DNA of 22,150 nt, taken from the NCBI GenBank assembly GCA_965372355.1, contig CBDVBZ010000053.1:1-22150 (forward strand), written 5' to 3'. The stretch is from CBDVBZ01 sp965372355. Lineage in GTDB: Bacteria; Krumholzibacteriota; Krumholzibacteriia; WVZY01. Made by a program: the position numbers and the translations under genes. The notes under the pieces are model-generated. The model made no database searches and was not told where the DNA came from. It saw nothing but the letters and a program-made list of their open reading frames with translations. Every line of letters begins with the position of its first letter. The first letter of the stretch is position 1. Of the stretch, positions 15,837 through 22,150 are shown in pieces.

Positions 15837-15935
15837 TTATCGCCTCGGGGTTGCGGGTGTAATGGTGTCTGTGGTTATATGCGCGCCCTTCCAGGGCAGT
15901 CTGCGGACGGGCGTCCGGTCAATATGATACGCCAT
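15837..15935 (-). CDS. Small ORF (32 codons) coupling methyltransferase to kinase
   Basis: The ATG at 15935 has a strong GAGGAG (15941-15946) five bases upstream, and that sequence overlaps the methyltransferase stop codon (15945-15947). The frame runs 32 codons, starting MAYHIDRTPVRRLPW, and ends with TAA at 15837-15839, one base before the kinase GTG. It fills the intergenic gap almost exactly. The peptide is basic (five Arg, one Lys, two His), proline-rich and has no membrane span. The coding strand also folds two hairpins: CGGAC-gggc-GTCCG (15904-15917) and GCCCT-tcc-AGGGC (15885-15897). No homologue is known to me. It may be a real small protein, or a translated leader that sets kinase expression by coupling. 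The ORF may also be chance, but its fit at both ends argues against that. Confidence 0.5.
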   Translation of the reverse strand: MAYHIDRTPVRRLPWKGAHITTDTITPATPRR

Positions 15936-15944
15936 GCGCTCTCC

Positions 15945-17138
15945 TCAAAGGTAGAGAAATTCCGGGGCCAGACCGAGGCTGCTCGTCTTCGAGGCAATCT
16001 CTTCCTTGTAGATCGGATTGGCAACGATGATCGCATCTACCCCGTGATCGACGAGGTCCTCCGGTGCCACGATACGTTGCCCCTGGCCGGTGATATATTT
16101 CCCGTGCTTTTTCGGGCTGACGTCTACAACATGACTGATCTGATCACGGAGATCGAACAAATTCAAGAACGTGATTCCCTTCGATCCCCCTCCCCACAGG
16201 ACCACGGTCTTGTTCTGCCGTGCGAGATCGTCGAGCCGTGTACGCCATTCATCGACATAACCGCGGTACTCTTTTTCGAACTCATCGATGTGCCCCTCGA
16301 CCCAGGCACCTGCGTCCTGCGCAATCGTCGTGCGGAGCGTCTCCTGTGTCGGGTAAGCCGTGGCACAGAGGTACTGGCCGTCAAAGGCCTCGTACGTGTC
16401 CTCGACGCGAAACCCATCCCTGGCGAACGTCGTCTCGAGGGCGGGCGCGGTGAAGTAGGATGTGTGCTCGTATATGATGTCCCATACAAACAGCCGGCGG
16501 AGTGTGAAGAGCCCGTTGGGCACCTCGAAGAAAACCGGTACTCCCAGCCGCTTGCCAAGCGACCGCCGCAGTGGCCCCAGCATGTCTTTCGGGTGATGGA
16601 CGTGCTCGAGCGTCTGACGGCTCAAAACAAAATCACATTCGAGGTCGGAGTACTTCTCCGAATACAGATCCTTCACGATGCGGACGCGGTCGCCCGGGTA
16701 TGGTGCGTCGGGGGGAGCGACATAGCTCGGGTCAAAACCGATTCCCCGGTTGCCGCCTCGCTCGCATAGCATGCCAAGGAAGCGTCCATCGCCGCAACCG
16801 ATCTCGAGAACCGTCTTGCCCCTGAGACCGAAATCTTCGATGAGACGGTCCGCCTGCGACTCCGCGTACTCCTGAAATACCGTCGAGTAATGGAGCGAGT
16901 TCTCGTAGCCCTCCCGGTACTCGAGGCGCGCGGGATCGAAGGCGGTATTGCTGATCAGCCCGCACCCCCTGCAGTACACCAGACGAATCTCCCCTCGGGG
17001 GCTCTCGAGGGCCGCCCCCCGGGTATCGCACAAGAAATTGATATGGGTCGGTATGCTGGAAAGCTCGAAAAAGGCTCTCAGCTCGCCCGAGCCGCAAGAT
17101 GGGCACCGCGCGGGCCTGATATCACTCGAACTGGCCAT
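15945..17138 (-). CDS. SAM-dependent sugar C-methyltransferase, second copy
   Basis: A 397-residue protein with the three-part layout of sugar C-methyltransferases (Methyltransf_13, _23, _14; TcaB9/NovU type). The N-terminal zinc site is CPSC (12-15) and CRGC (56-59). The SAM-binding motif is VLEIGCGDG at about 110-118. The C-terminal Rossmann-like half includes VVLWGGGSKG and VDVSPKKHGKYI. These enzymes methylate the C3 carbon of nucleotide-linked keto sugars. The catalytic Glu-His pair is present (IYEH, 222-225), but the position two before Glu, usually Tyr, is Ile. It is paralogous to the next gene, which ends 8 nt before it. AGGAG overlaps that gene's stop codon and suits the second ATG (17138, spacing 5) better than the first (17141, spacing 2). 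Confidence 0.85.
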   Translation of the reverse strand: MASSSDIRPARCPSCGSGELRAFFELSSIPTHINFLCDTRGAALESPRGEIRLVYCRGCGLISNTAFDPARLEYREGYENSLHYSTVFQEYAESQADRLIEDFGLRGKTVLEIGCGDGRFLGMLCERGGNRGIGFDPSYVAPPDAPYPGDRVRIVKDLYSEKYSDLECDFVLSRQTLEHVHHPKDMLGPLRRSLGKRLGVPVFFEVPNGLFTLRRLFVWDIIYEHTSYFTAPALETTFARDGFRVEDTYEAFDGQYLCATAYPTQETLRTTIAQDAGAWVEGHIDEFEKEYRGYVDEWRTRLDDLARQNKTVVLWGGGSKGITFLNLFDLRDQISHVVDVSPKKHGKYITGQGQRIVAPEDLVDHGVDAIIVANPIYKEEIASKTSSLGLAPEFLYL

Positions 17139-17146
17139 CATTGCTC

Positions 17147-18331
17147 CTAAACGGTCTTAATGACGGGGTCGAGCCCCATGTTCCGTACCATATCACCGAT
17201 CTCATCACGGTATATCGGATTCATGACGATGATCGTGGCGGGCTTGTACTCCTTGAGGTACTCGGGCGGCATGACCTCCCTGCCGGGGCCGGGGATGAAT
17301 CTTCCGTGTCGATGGGGGTTGATGTCCACGATGCACCCGATCTCATCGTTGAGACCCAGTGTCGTGAGGAAGGCCACGCACTTGGAGCCGGATCCCCAGA
17401 TCGCCACGCGGTCACCCCTCGCGGCGTGCTCGCGAATGTCCTGCTGCCAGCGCTCGATCTGCCTGGGAACCTCTGACGCAAAGCTCTGAACGAGTTCGCC
17501 GAGTTGCGCGACCTCTTCCTCGAGCGCGTGTGTCTTCGTCGACGCATCCGCGACCGGCCTCGCATCGATCAGCAGGTACTGATCGTCGTACGCCCGGTAC
17601 AGATCGAGCACCTCGAACCCACAGCTACGAAACATGCGGGCGAGTGCCCCGGGGCTGAAGTACGAACAGTGCTCGTAGTAAACATCCCAGAAGACGTTGT
17701 CTTTGAGTACCGTGCTCCCATCCGGGATCTCGAAAAACACAACGGTGTCCAGCCGGTCACCGATCGTGTTGCGAATGGTCTGAACAAACGACCGTGTGTC
17801 GTGGATATGTTCCAGGGTGTGCCGGCAGAGGATCATGTCGCCGTGATAATTGGAGTATTTCTCGGAATAGTAGTCGGCGACGATCGTGATTCTGTCGATC
17901 GCCTCGCTCTCGATGCGCTCCTTGATACATGTAGGATCAATTCCCACACCGCTGTTGTTCCCCATCTCGCACATCAGGACGAGGAAGTCTCCTTTACCGC
18001 ACCCCACCTCGACCACGGTTTTGTCACGGATATCGTATTTGTCGATCAGACTCTTTGCCAGCCGTCCGGCAAATGAGTTGAATGTCGGTGAAAAGCTCTG
18101 CTGGTCCTCATAGGAGGACGTGTACTCCTGGACGGTCGTGTCGAAGGCCGTGTTGCAGTAGAAACCACAGTGACCACAAAACCCGAGTCGTACATCCCCT
18201 CGTGGAAACGCTCGCGCCTCACCCTCGCTGGGGAGCATGATACAGCTGTGTACCGGGACATCGTTCACTTCGTAGAACACGGTCATTCCGGGGGTCCCGC
18301 AGCTCGGACAATCCAGGCTATTATTGTTCAT
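17147..18331 (-). CDS. SAM-dependent sugar C-methyltransferase, first copy
   Basis: A 394-residue paralogue of the preceding entry with the same three domains. The zinc site is CPSC (8-11) and CGHC (52-55), the SAM motif is VVEVGCGKG (106-114), the catalytic region is VYYEHCSYF, and the C-terminal half has VAIWGSGSKC and VDINPHRHGRFI. The EH pair and the Tyr two positions before Glu are both present (Y218, E220, H221), so this copy keeps the full set expected for C-3 methylation of a dTDP-keto sugar. The substrate cannot be read from sequence. ATG 18331 is preferred to GTG 18337 because AAGGA lies 9 nt upstream of it. It is the first gene after the promoter at 18424-18451. The paralogues are diverged, so the duplication is old. 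Confidence 0.88.
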   Translation of the reverse strand: MNNNSLDCPSCGTPGMTVFYEVNDVPVHSCIMLPSEGEARAFPRGDVRLGFCGHCGFYCNTAFDTTVQEYTSSYEDQQSFSPTFNSFAGRLAKSLIDKYDIRDKTVVEVGCGKGDFLVLMCEMGNNSGVGIDPTCIKERIESEAIDRITIVADYYSEKYSNYHGDMILCRHTLEHIHDTRSFVQTIRNTIGDRLDTVVFFEIPDGSTVLKDNVFWDVYYEHCSYFSPGALARMFRSCGFEVLDLYRAYDDQYLLIDARPVADASTKTHALEEEVAQLGELVQSFASEVPRQIERWQQDIREHAARGDRVAIWGSGSKCVAFLTTLGLNDEIGCIVDINPHRHGRFIPGPGREVMPPEYLKEYKPATIIVMNPIYRDEIGDMVRNMGLDPVIKTV

Positions 18332-18423
18332 CGACACCAGTCCTTGTACTCTTTGTGTTTACAACGGGTTATAGCTGCCACGTAATGTTCTTCAGCATGC
18401 ATCACACCCCGCGACCGCCCAAC

Positions 18424-18451
18424 AGTATACGCCAGCCGGACGAGGGATCAA
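18424..18451 (-). promoter_or_regulatory. Sigma70-type promoter for the methyltransferase operon
   Basis: Read on the minus strand, TTGATC (18451-18446), a 16-bp spacer and TATACT (18429-18424). The predicted transcription start is near 18417, leaving a leader of about 85 nt before the ATG at 18331. This divides the methyltransferase-kinase-lptE run from the glycosyltransferase run upstream. It is one of the best promoter matches in the window. Confidence 0.6.
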
Positions 18452-18472
18452 TGATTTTAACGGGGTTAGTGG

Positions 18473-18496
18473 AGCGGAGGGCCTTAACGCACCGCT
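18473..18496 (-). terminator. Weak hairpin at the end of the WcaC-like glycosyltransferase gene
   Basis: AGCGG (18473-18477) pairs with CCGCT (18492-18496), which overlaps the stop codon at 18495-18497. The stem is only 5 bp, the loop is long, and no U-tract follows, so it is at best a weak or Rho-assisted end for the glycosyltransferase transcript. Confidence 0.2.
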
Positions 18497-19763
18497 ACGC
18501 GGGATGCCGGGCGGGTTGAACGTCGCGAAAAAGCTCGATGTATCTTTCGGCGTATGTCTTGAGCGAGTATTCCCTCTCCGTCTTCTCCCTCGCGCGGCGT
18601 GACAGTGCCTGCTGTCGTCCGGTATCTTCAAGGACCCAGGCAATCCCCCGGGCGAGCGCTTCGGTGTCAAATGCTCTCGCGACGTAGCCCGATTCTTCAT
18701 GATCGATGATATCCGGCATGCCGCCGATATCGAAGGCGACGGTTGGCCTCCCACAGGCGCCTGCCTCGAGCACCGTGTTGGCGAAGTTGTCGATCGTAGA
18801 GGGCGCGACAAAAACATGCGCCGCGCCATAGGCGGCCGCCTTGGAGAACGGATCATTCAGTCTACCGAGGAAGCGCGATTTGACACCCAGATCCGGCAGA
18901 TTGGCCGGCCGTTCGAATCCAAACACGACCAGCTCGATCTTCTCGCCCCACCCCGCCCGGCTCAGGCGCTGCAGAGCATCTGTCAGAAGATGAAACCCTT
19001 TGTGGGGGTGGTTCTGCCATGCGCCAAAGAGGACGATCTTCTTGTCCGTGGGGAGACCAAGCAGGGTCGCTGCCATCTTCTGATCGAGCGGTCTGTACTT
19101 GTCGATCTCGACACTCGACGGAATCACTTCGACGCGTCTGTTCCCGAAGAGCGAACTCGACCTCACACATCCGGCCATCCACTTGCTCGGAGTCACAATG
19201 GTCATGTCGACATTCCGCCAGGCTTTGGCTTTGCGCTTCCATACCCACCGCGAGAGATCTCCGTCGCGGCTGCTTGCCAGATGCGGGCAACGGCCGCACG
19301 CTTCCTTGTACCGGTCGCATTCCTGCGGGATATAACAGCCGCCGGTGAACGGCCACATATCGGATAGCGTCCACACGATGGGTTTGCGCAGCTTGGGAAT
19401 GGTCTCGATCCGCAGGAGATTTCCAACCCACCGGAGGTTGACCACGTCGGGGGCGTACCGCCGCACCGCAGATACCACCGAGTCCGGCACCCACTGGGTG
19501 GAAAAAATCGCCTCGTCGCGATTCGGATAAAACTTCAGCGGCAGCCTCTCGAGGGGGCCCTGTCGGGCCAGAAAGCTGAGTTTCCGGAGCCAGCGCACCG
19601 ATCGCGGGTCCGGGGTCACGATCACGCGATCGTCATCGAGATCCGATCTCGATTTGACAAGCACCCTGGAGTCTACGTCGAGTCTCTGCAGACCCCGATG
19701 AAGGCGATAGGCGGACCCGCCCGCTCCCCCCTTTAGAGTCATGACGACGAGTAGTGCTTTCAT
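18495..19763 (-). CDS. GT4 glycosyltransferase, WcaC-like
   Basis: A 422-residue GT-B fold transferase. The N-terminal acceptor domain has LKGGAGGSAYRLHRGL (9-24) and the subfamily signature WTLSDMWPFTGGCYIPQEC, followed by four cysteines (C-x5-C-x6-C-x2-C) that may bind zinc. The C-terminal donor domain has KKIVLFGAWQNHPHKGF and PSTIDNFANTVLEAGACG. The last is the EX7E site of GT4 enzymes with Asp as the first acid, usual for the WcaC-like branch. Such enzymes add a sugar to a lipid-linked polysaccharide repeat unit on the cytoplasmic face of the membrane. Donor and acceptor are unknown. ATG 19763 follows AGGGA by 9 nt and lies 19 nt after the previous stop; a longer open frame to 19928 has no ribosome binding site and overlaps that gene. 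Confidence 0.88.
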   Translation of the reverse strand: MKALLVVMTLKGGAGGSAYRLHRGLQRLDVDSRVLVKSRSDLDDDRVIVTPDPRSVRWLRKLSFLARQGPLERLPLKFYPNRDEAIFSTQWVPDSVVSAVRRYAPDVVNLRWVGNLLRIETIPKLRKPIVWTLSDMWPFTGGCYIPQECDRYKEACGRCPHLASSRDGDLSRWVWKRKAKAWRNVDMTIVTPSKWMAGCVRSSSLFGNRRVEVIPSSVEIDKYRPLDQKMAATLLGLPTDKKIVLFGAWQNHPHKGFHLLTDALQRLSRAGWGEKIELVVFGFERPANLPDLGVKSRFLGRLNDPFSKAAAYGAAHVFVAPSTIDNFANTVLEAGACGRPTVAFDIGGMPDIIDHEESGYVARAFDTEALARGIAWVLEDTGRQQALSRRAREKTEREYSLKTYAERYIELFRDVQPARHPA

Positions 19764-19782
19764 AGACGGGTATCCCTGATGG

Positions 19783-21036
19783 TCAGTTGCGGCTGCAGAC
19801 TTCCTCGTACAGCGCAAGAAGGTCATCCCGGACACGATCCCAAGAGAACACGTCTTCGGCTCTCTTGCGCGCCGCTTTGCCCATGGACTTCTGCATCTCA
19901 TCATCTCGCAGGAGCTTGAGGATGGCATCGGCGAGCTCGCCGCTATCGTCCGGTGTCACCAGCAATCCCGATGTACCGTCCTCGAAACTCTCGGGGAGAC
20001 CGCCAATCCGCGACGCCACCACGGGAACCCCCGCGGCGAGTGCCTCCAGGACGGCGAGCGGAAAGGGCTCGCCCCAAACCGATGGATGGAGAAAGCAATT
20101 GGCTCGCTCGAGGTATTCGAGAAGCTGCGAATGAGGCACGACCCCGGCAAACCGGACCCGCTCCGCCGCAGCGGGCGACAGGCGCGTCTGCAGCTGGTCG
20201 ATGTATTTGGCGCCGCCGTAGAACGACGACAGACTCGATGTCATCGGGTCGTCGCTCAGCGACACGATAAACTCGCTGGGCGCCTGCTGGGCGGGCCCAA
20301 CGATCTCGAGCTCGACGTCGGGATAGCTCTTTACGACAAGCTCGAACGCATCCAGCAGAACGTGGATGCCTTTCTCGGGCGATACCCTGCCGACAAACAA
20401 CACCCGTTTGACCTCCCCCTTATCCTCGTCCCTGTCTTTGCTATCGAACTCGTCCAGGTTGACCCCGTTGTGTATCGTCCGGCACCGGCCCTCGAGTTGA
20501 GGGAATGCCGCGGGAATCTTGTTGGTGATGTAGTCGCACACGGCAATCACTTCGTCGACTTTGTTCAGTCTCGGTTCGATCAGCGATTTGTCGAGCTGGG
20601 TCAGCCACTCACAGTGCATGTGCAGCACGATCTTGGCGTTGGGGTTCAGTGCGCGCACAACGGGGACAAACTGTGACAGGTTATGTATGTGGACCACGTC
20701 CACTTTCTGCCGCCGCATATCATTCGCCACCTGCCAAATGTACAAGAAATAGTAGGCCGTCCTTGAAAACAGAGGACGTCTGCGGGGAAAGAACCGCCGG
20801 AATCGGCGCAGAACCTTGTTGAGCCGGACATCCAGCGCGGCGGAAAACCGTCGATAGGTAACGTCCTCGTGGACCTCCGTCTTTTTTTGACCCCGGTACT
20901 TGCGCGAATACATCAGTATCTCGGCGACGCCGGTCATGCGACGCGCGAATTCATATGTCAGTATGGCGACCGACCCCGCCTGCACGGGGGGCACGATTCG
21001 GTTCCATGGCTGATGTACAAATGCGATTTTCAACAT
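19783..21036 (-). CDS. GT4 glycosyltransferase
   Basis: A 417-residue GT-B enzyme. It opens with a Rossmann strand and a glycine-bearing loop (LKIAFVHQPW, then PPVQAGSVAILTYEFARRM). HIHNLSQFVP and VLHMHCEWL are typical acceptor-side segments. The donor half has KRVLFVGRVSPEKGIHVLL and the full EX7E site in WGEPFPLAVLEALAAGVPVVASRIGG. It should use a nucleotide sugar to extend a surface glycan. ATG 21036 is chosen because it lies just after the previous stop codon; the open frame continues to 21171 inside the neighbouring gene. Gaps of 19 nt separate it from both neighbours, so the three genes form one transcription unit. Confidence 0.9.
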   Translation of the reverse strand: MLKIAFVHQPWNRIVPPVQAGSVAILTYEFARRMTGVAEILMYSRKYRGQKKTEVHEDVTYRRFSAALDVRLNKVLRRFRRFFPRRRPLFSRTAYYFLYIWQVANDMRRQKVDVVHIHNLSQFVPVVRALNPNAKIVLHMHCEWLTQLDKSLIEPRLNKVDEVIAVCDYITNKIPAAFPQLEGRCRTIHNGVNLDEFDSKDRDEDKGEVKRVLFVGRVSPEKGIHVLLDAFELVVKSYPDVELEIVGPAQQAPSEFIVSLSDDPMTSSLSSFYGGAKYIDQLQTRLSPAAAERVRFAGVVPHSQLLEYLERANCFLHPSVWGEPFPLAVLEALAAGVPVVASRIGGLPESFEDGTSGLLVTPDDSGELADAILKLLRDDEMQKSMGKAARKRAEDVFSWDRVRDDLLALYEEVCSRN

Positions 21037-21055
21037 GTCACCCATTCCGAATAAG

Positions 21056-21988
21056 TCAGGACCCGCGGACGATTGTTTCGCTAAACCCGTCGACACAGGC
21101 GATCCACTGGTTGGTGCCGATCTGGTGTGGATCGACGTGATGCATCCCTCGTCCGTTCCACCCAAGTTCACCCGGCGTCAACACCGGACTCTGGTCGATC
21201 TCTCTCTCCTTGTAACGCGTCGGGCCGAGCTCAGTGATCTCGAACGCCCTGACCTGCTGGCCGTAGACGACGCTGCAGTCCTGCGCAAACCGAATCAGCG
21301 ACCCCTCAAAAGCACTCACCCTGCCGGCCAGACGGGCCTTGCGGGCATCACCCTCGACGAGGGGGCTCTGTGGGTGTTCGATCCACGGTCCAAGAAGATC
21401 ATCCGCTCGATAGAGGCTGAGCCTGTCGTGACTGCCCGCGCTGGTTTCGGCAAACATCCACCAGCTGTCCTGATGGCGAAAAATCGTCGAGTCGGCACAG
21501 GGGCTGCCATCGATCAGGCACCCGATCTGCTTCCATTCATCCGGAAACCCTTCGTAGATCGGCACGGTGTTCACCTCGCGGGACTCGGGTACCATGTAGC
21601 ATTTCCCCTGCCATTCGAACACGTAGGGATACGACAGGTGGTGCGGCTCACGGAGTACGATGCTTTGGTAGACCCAGTGGAAACCGTCGCTGCTCGTTGC
21701 CAGGCCGATTTCCCCTTTTTCCCGGTCCATGTTGAATACCTCGAAGAACATGTGCCAGCGGTCGTGAACCTTCAACATAAAAGGGTCGGCCACAATCTGT
21801 GCTCGCACGTCCGAGACATCATCCGCGGACAGGACGGGGTTGTCGTGCGCCTCGCCCCGTAAATCGAACGGTGTCGTTCCCGAAAAAATCCCAATCGAGA
21901 CATCGATGCGTTTGCGTACTCGATTCCTTTTCTGAATCGAGGACTTCCCCCGCCGCAATCGTTTGAGAAGCTTTAGCATTCGTGACAT
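21056..21988 (-). CDS. GH43-like beta-propeller protein, GINT1_N-type family
   Basis: About 310 residues. The core from DVSIGIFSGTTPFDL onward matches the bacterial family named after the N-terminal domain of plant glucosamine inositolphosphorylceramide transferase. Landmarks are ADPFMLKVHDRWHMFFE, SSDGFHWVYQSIVL, HHLSYPYVFEW, CYMVPES, WWMFAET and HHVDPHQIG. These repeat like blades of a five-bladed GH43/GH68-type propeller, with acidic residues at ADPF and ADST. The molecular role in bacteria is not established; it sits among glycosyltransferase genes, so a glycan-related role is inferred. The start is uncertain. The frame is open to ATG 22123, but an AT-rich promoter-like block (22033-22062) lies inside that extension, so ATG 21988 is preferred; ATG 21979 is also possible. 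Confidence 0.72.
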   Translation of the reverse strand: MSRMLKLLKRLRRGKSSIQKRNRVRKRIDVSIGIFSGTTPFDLRGEAHDNPVLSADDVSDVRAQIVADPFMLKVHDRWHMFFEVFNMDREKGEIGLATSSDGFHWVYQSIVLREPHHLSYPYVFEWQGKCYMVPESREVNTVPIYEGFPDEWKQIGCLIDGSPCADSTIFRHQDSWWMFAETSAGSHDRLSLYRADDLLGPWIEHPQSPLVEGDARKARLAGRVSAFEGSLIRFAQDCSVVYGQQVRAFEITELGPTRYKEREIDQSPVLTPGELGWNGRGMHHVDPHQIGTNQWIACVDGFSETIVRGS

Positions 21989-22002
21989 CTTCGCACCCGG
22001 TT

Positions 22003-22020
22003 GGCGGCCGTGCGACCGCC
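22003..22020 (-). repeat. Leader hairpin before the propeller gene
   Basis: GGCGG (22003-22007) pairs with CCGCC (22016-22020) around an 8-nt loop. If transcription starts near 22026, this hairpin lies between the RNA 5' end and the ATG at 21988, where it could affect translation or stability. The stem is short. Confidence 0.25.
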
Positions 22021-22032
22021 TCTTGAGGCCAT

Positions 22033-22062
22033 ATAATATGTTGATAATACGTAAGTTGCTAA
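22033..22062 (-). promoter_or_regulatory. Promoter-like block for the glycosyltransferase run
   Basis: On the minus strand, TTAGCA (22062-22057), an 18-bp spacer and TATTAT (22038-22033). The block is strikingly AT-rich for this window. The predicted start is near 22026, 38 nt before ATG 21988. If translation really begins at 22123, this would be coding sequence and the match would be chance. Confidence 0.4.
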
Positions 22063-22150
22063 ATAGCCGGAGGGCCGGATCGCCGTTGAGGATAGCATGC
22101 ATCCGGCCCTTGACAAACCGCATATTTCACCGGCGTGGTGCCGGACCCTA

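Overview
The window is a gene-dense bacterial chromosomal segment, moderately GC-rich by eye, from a Gram-negative organism. Support for this includes an LptE-type outer-membrane lipoprotein, other predicted lipoproteins, a periplasmic c-type cytochrome, a sigma54-type response regulator and an envelope-polysaccharide gene cluster. No rRNA, tRNA, CRISPR array, integrase, transposase or phage gene was recognised. Nothing fixes the phylum. The gene mix would suit a deltaproteobacterial or FCB-type lineage, but this is a weak inference.

Layout, left to right. (1) 1-806, minus strand: a cytochrome c'-like protein cut by the window edge. (2) 1246-2883, plus strand: a lipoprotein with tandem beta-sandwich repeats and a good promoter. 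(3) 2884-3640: a gap between convergent genes holding an 83-nt rod-shaped inverted repeat. (4) 3641-6127, minus strand: a PDZ / multi-membrane-span / GAF / PP2C phosphatase. A 220-bp divergent control region separates it from (5) a plus-strand pair: a membrane-anchored TPR protein and a small DUF4870-like membrane protein. (6) 7413-7847: a second gene-free stretch, holding a nested three-stem structure (7705-7820) and a perfect hairpin over the leuS stop codon. (7) 7848-22150: all genes lie on the minus strand. In transcription order they are a GH43-like/GINT1_N protein, two GT4 glycosyltransferases, a promoter, two paralogous sugar C-methyltransferases, a 32-codon small ORF, a sensor histidine kinase, an NtrC-family regulator, lptE, holA, a TusA-like protein without its cysteine, and leuS.

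How the genes work together. The right third looks like surface-polysaccharide assembly: glycosyltransferases plus sugar-modifying methyltransferases. The second methyltransferase is joined to the small ORF by a Shine-Dalgarno that overlaps its stop codon. The small ORF stops one base before the histidine kinase start. The kinase overlaps the regulator by 41 nt, and the regulator overlaps lptE by 4 nt. A two-component system is therefore physically coupled to sugar methylation on one side and LPS export (LptE) on the other, which suggests envelope surveillance; this is inference. leuS and holA are housekeeping genes that neighbour lptE in many Gram-negatives.

The points most worth following up are the two structured intergenic elements (3415-3497 and 7705-7820), the small ORF at 15837-15935, the four-cysteine insert in the kinase GAF domain, and the cysteine-less TusA homologue.
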